From: Hyphomicrobiales bacterium
GTDB taxonomy: Bacteria > Pseudomonadota > Alphaproteobacteria > Rhizobiales > Rhizobiaceae
Length of the DNA stretch: 64,000 bases
Reading direction: 5' to 3'
Assembly (NCBI GenBank): GCA_900466875.1
Contig: UBNQ01000036.1
Coordinates: 1-64,000 of the forward strand
A program made the translations under genes and the position numbers. Positions 62,307-64,000 of the stretch are shown piece after piece; the first letter of the stretch is position 1; each line of letters opens with the position of its first letter. Below the pieces are notes generated by a model, which saw nothing but the letters and a program-made list of their open reading frames with translations, had not been told where the DNA came from and ran no database searches.

Positions 62307-64000
62307 ATGTCCCTTGATACTCCGAAGCCCGGTTCCTCGCGCGAAACAGACGTCAAGCAGGTCGATCACAATGATTCGATCCGTGCGACCTATCTGACGA
62401 TAGACGACCTGAGAGACTGCGGCGTTCAGCTCGGTCGCGGTGAGGCGCAAGAGCTTCCCGGACTGATGTCCTTCGAGTTCTTCCAGCAGCATTCCGATAA
62501 CGAGAAGGAAATCCTTCGCGTCTATCGCGCCGCGGCACTCGATGTCGATGCGGGTGCTTCGATCACGCCGGCGGCCGAATGGCTGCTCGACAACTATTAC
62601 ATCGTCGAAGAGGCGATCCAGGAAGTCCGTCGCGACTTCCCGAAGAAATTCTTCAAGCAGCTGCCGACGCGCGTCGTCCAGGGACAGAAGATGCCGCGCG
62701 TTCTGGCGCTCGCATGGCTTTACGTGGCCCACACCCATTCGGGCGTGAACCGCGAGACGCTTGCCGCCATGGTCGAGGGTTTCCAGGAAAACGAACCGCT
62801 CGAAATCGGCGAACTTTGGGCGCTGCCGTCCTTCATCCGCTTCGTGCTGATCGAAAACCTGCGCCGCATCGCGACCCGCGTCGATCGTTCGCGCAACATG
62901 CGCAAGCGCGCCAATGACGTGGCTGACGAGATCATCCGCCTGAACGACGAGACCGAAAGCGCCAAGGTGCTGGCCGGTGTCTCGGACCTGACACGCGACA
63001 ACACGTTTGCGGCACAGTTCCTCTACCGCATGCGCAATGCCTCGCAGTCGACCACATTCGCAACCACGTGGATCGAAAAGCGCCTTGTCGAAGCCGGTAC
63101 CGATGTCGAAACGGTAACCCAGTCGGAGCAGAGCCGTCTGTCTTCCGGCAACGTGACGATGGGCAATATCATCAAGAGCCTGCGTCTCATCATCGATACG
63201 GAATGGAGCGTCTGGTTCGAGGACGTCTCGCAGATCGACAAGCTGTTCCGCGAGTATACCGATTACGAAGCGCTCGATTTCGGTTCGCGCAATGCCTATC
63301 GCAACCGCATCGAAAAGCTCGCCCGCCTTTCCAAGCGCAGCGAAGCGGACGTTACCCAGGCCGCCATCAAGCTTTCACAGGAAGCGGCGGCAAAAGACCC
63401 TGACGTGCGCGAGACCAATGTCGGCGCCTTCATCGTCGGCCGTCACCGCAAGGAACTGGAAGCGGCCGTCAATTATCATCCGCCGATCCTGCAGCGTGCG
63501 GTTCGCGCCTATCGCAAGCTGAACTGGCTCGCGATTGCCGCTCCGGTGATCCTGCTGACCGTGCTTGCCCTGGCGATTACCGGCCATTTCCTGGTTCAGG
63601 CCGCGATCCCGCTGATCGTCGTCTTCTTCCTGCTCCTGATGTTCGCGCTTCCGGCATCGGAAGGCGCGACCGGCCTGTTCAACACGGTCGTCACCTATTT
63701 CGTCAAACCGGCGCGGCTTGTCGGTTACGAATTCAAGGAAGGCATTCCGGAAGAGGCAAAGACGCTCGTCGTCGTGCCGTGCCTGATCACCGACCGCGAT
63801 ACGGTCGATGAACTGGTGCGCAATCTCGAGGTCCATTATCTCGCCAACCCGCAGGGCGAGATCTATTTCTCGCTGTTGTCCGACTGGCGCGACAGCAAGG
63901 TCGAACAGACCGAGGCCGATCTCGAAATCCTCGATTATGCCAAGCGCGAAATCTTGGCACTCAACGCGCGTTACAAGGACGAGGTGACAAGCGACCGCTT
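62307..64000 (+). CDS. ndvB: Cyclic beta-1,2-glucan synthase, 5' part (cut by window end)
   Basis: The frame runs from ATG to the last base of the window without a stop (564 complete codons). NdvB/ChvB proteins are about 2800 residues, so only the first fifth is here. The soluble N-terminal region (ELPGLMSFEFFQQHSDNEKE, DVDAGASITPAAEWLLDNYY, PKKFFKQLP, LPSFIRFVLIENLRR) is typical. It is followed by two membrane helices (about 407-450) and the start of the glycosyltransferase domain (TLVVVPCLITDRDTVDELV). The enzyme primes, elongates and cyclises periplasmic beta-1,2-glucans from UDP-glucose at the inner membrane. These glucans matter for osmotic adaptation and for infection of plants in rhizobia and agrobacteria. 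Confidence 0.92.
   Translation, partial: MSLDTPKPGSSRETDVKQVDHNDSIRATYLTIDDLRDCGVQLGRGEAQELPGLMSFEFFQQHSDNEKEILRVYRAAALDVDAGASITPAAEWLLDNYYIVEEAIQEVRRDFPKKFFKQLPTRVVQGQKMPRVLALAWLYVAHTHSGVNRETLAAMVEGFQENEPLEIGELWALPSFIRFVLIENLRRIATRVDRSRNMRKRANDVADEIIRLNDETESAKVLAGVSDLTRDNTFAAQFLYRMRNASQSTTFATTWIEKRLVEAGTDVETVTQSEQSRLSSGNVTMGNIIKSLRLIIDTEWSVWFEDVSQIDKLFREYTDYEALDFGSRNAYRNRIEKLARLSKRSEADVTQAAIKLSQEAAAKDPDVRETNVGAFIVGRHRKELEAAVNYHPPILQRAVRAYRKLNWLAIAAPVILLTVLALAITGHFLVQAAIPLIVVFFLLLMFALPASEGATGLFNTVVTYFVKPARLVGYEFKEGIPEEAKTLVVVPCLITDRDTVDELVRNLEVHYLANPQGEIYFSLLSDWRDSKVEQTEADLEILDYAKREILALNARYKDEVTSDR

Overview
The window reads as chromosomal DNA of a member of the Rhizobiaceae (Rhizobium, Neorhizobium or Agrobacterium type). 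The basis is gene content rather than any rRNA marker: a ChvE-GguA-GguB sugar-uptake operon, an LpiA-AcvB pair, a seven-component Pha/Mrp antiporter with fused A and B subunits, a YtfQRT-YjfF importer, and the start of a cyclic beta-1,2-glucan synthase (NdvB/ChvB). It is GC-rich and densely coded. No rRNA, tRNA, prophage, transposase or CRISPR array was seen.

Layout. 1-3.4 kb: a small membrane protein of unknown function, a tagaturonate reductase (uxaB), the frameshifted remnant of an AraC-type regulator and a small XRE-type regulator. 3.5-9.6 kb: the pha2-type cation/proton antiporter operon, six genes whose ends all overlap. 9.7-11.3 kb: a small conserved protein and a siderophore-interacting flavoprotein with an iron-responsive-type palindrome at its promoter. 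11.3-24.9 kb: a sugar island. A YtfQRT-YjfF importer with a DgoR-like GntR regulator points left. A divergent series araD1 - Gfo/Idh sugar dehydrogenase - IlvD-type sugar-acid dehydratase - chvE - gguA - gguB points right. Together they look like uptake and non-phosphorylative oxidation of L-arabinose and/or D-galactose.

25-33.5 kb: an eight-gene leftward operon led by a fused flavin monooxygenase/old-yellow-enzyme protein, followed by SDR, cupin, enoyl-CoA hydratase, acyl-CoA dehydrogenase, thioesterase, Rid-family protein and FadB-like enzyme. It matches the aerobic 2-aminobenzoyl-CoA (anthranilate) route in composition, but no CoA ligase is present here. 33.6-37.7 kb: lpiA-acvB for lysyl-phosphatidylglycerol metabolism. 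38-39.7 kb: a TerC-family membrane protein and a MetF-like reductase, convergent on a shared terminator. 39.9-47.7 kb: a bacterial alpha-2-macroglobulin with added PAN and TPR-like regions, plus penicillin-binding protein 1C. pbpC is flanked by two copies of a ~135-bp intergenic palindromic element.

48-53.4 kb: a dppABCDF peptide importer, divergent from an AbgB-like amidohydrolase. 55.4-60.3 kb: a class-III aminotransferase, cardiolipin synthase, an endonuclease/exonuclease/phosphatase-family protein, and a threonine/serine dehydratase. 60.4-64 kb: a 45-aa membrane peptide, a hippurate-hydrolase-type amidohydrolase, and the first 564 codons of ndvB, cut by the window edge.

I found no clearly new system. 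The points most worth following are the domain make-up of the alpha-2-macroglobulin, the anthranilate-type operon without a ligase (with a palindrome on its -10 and a Rid protein lacking the usual arginine), the paired importers around one sugar-oxidation block, the leader ORF before araD1, and two families of intergenic palindromic elements.
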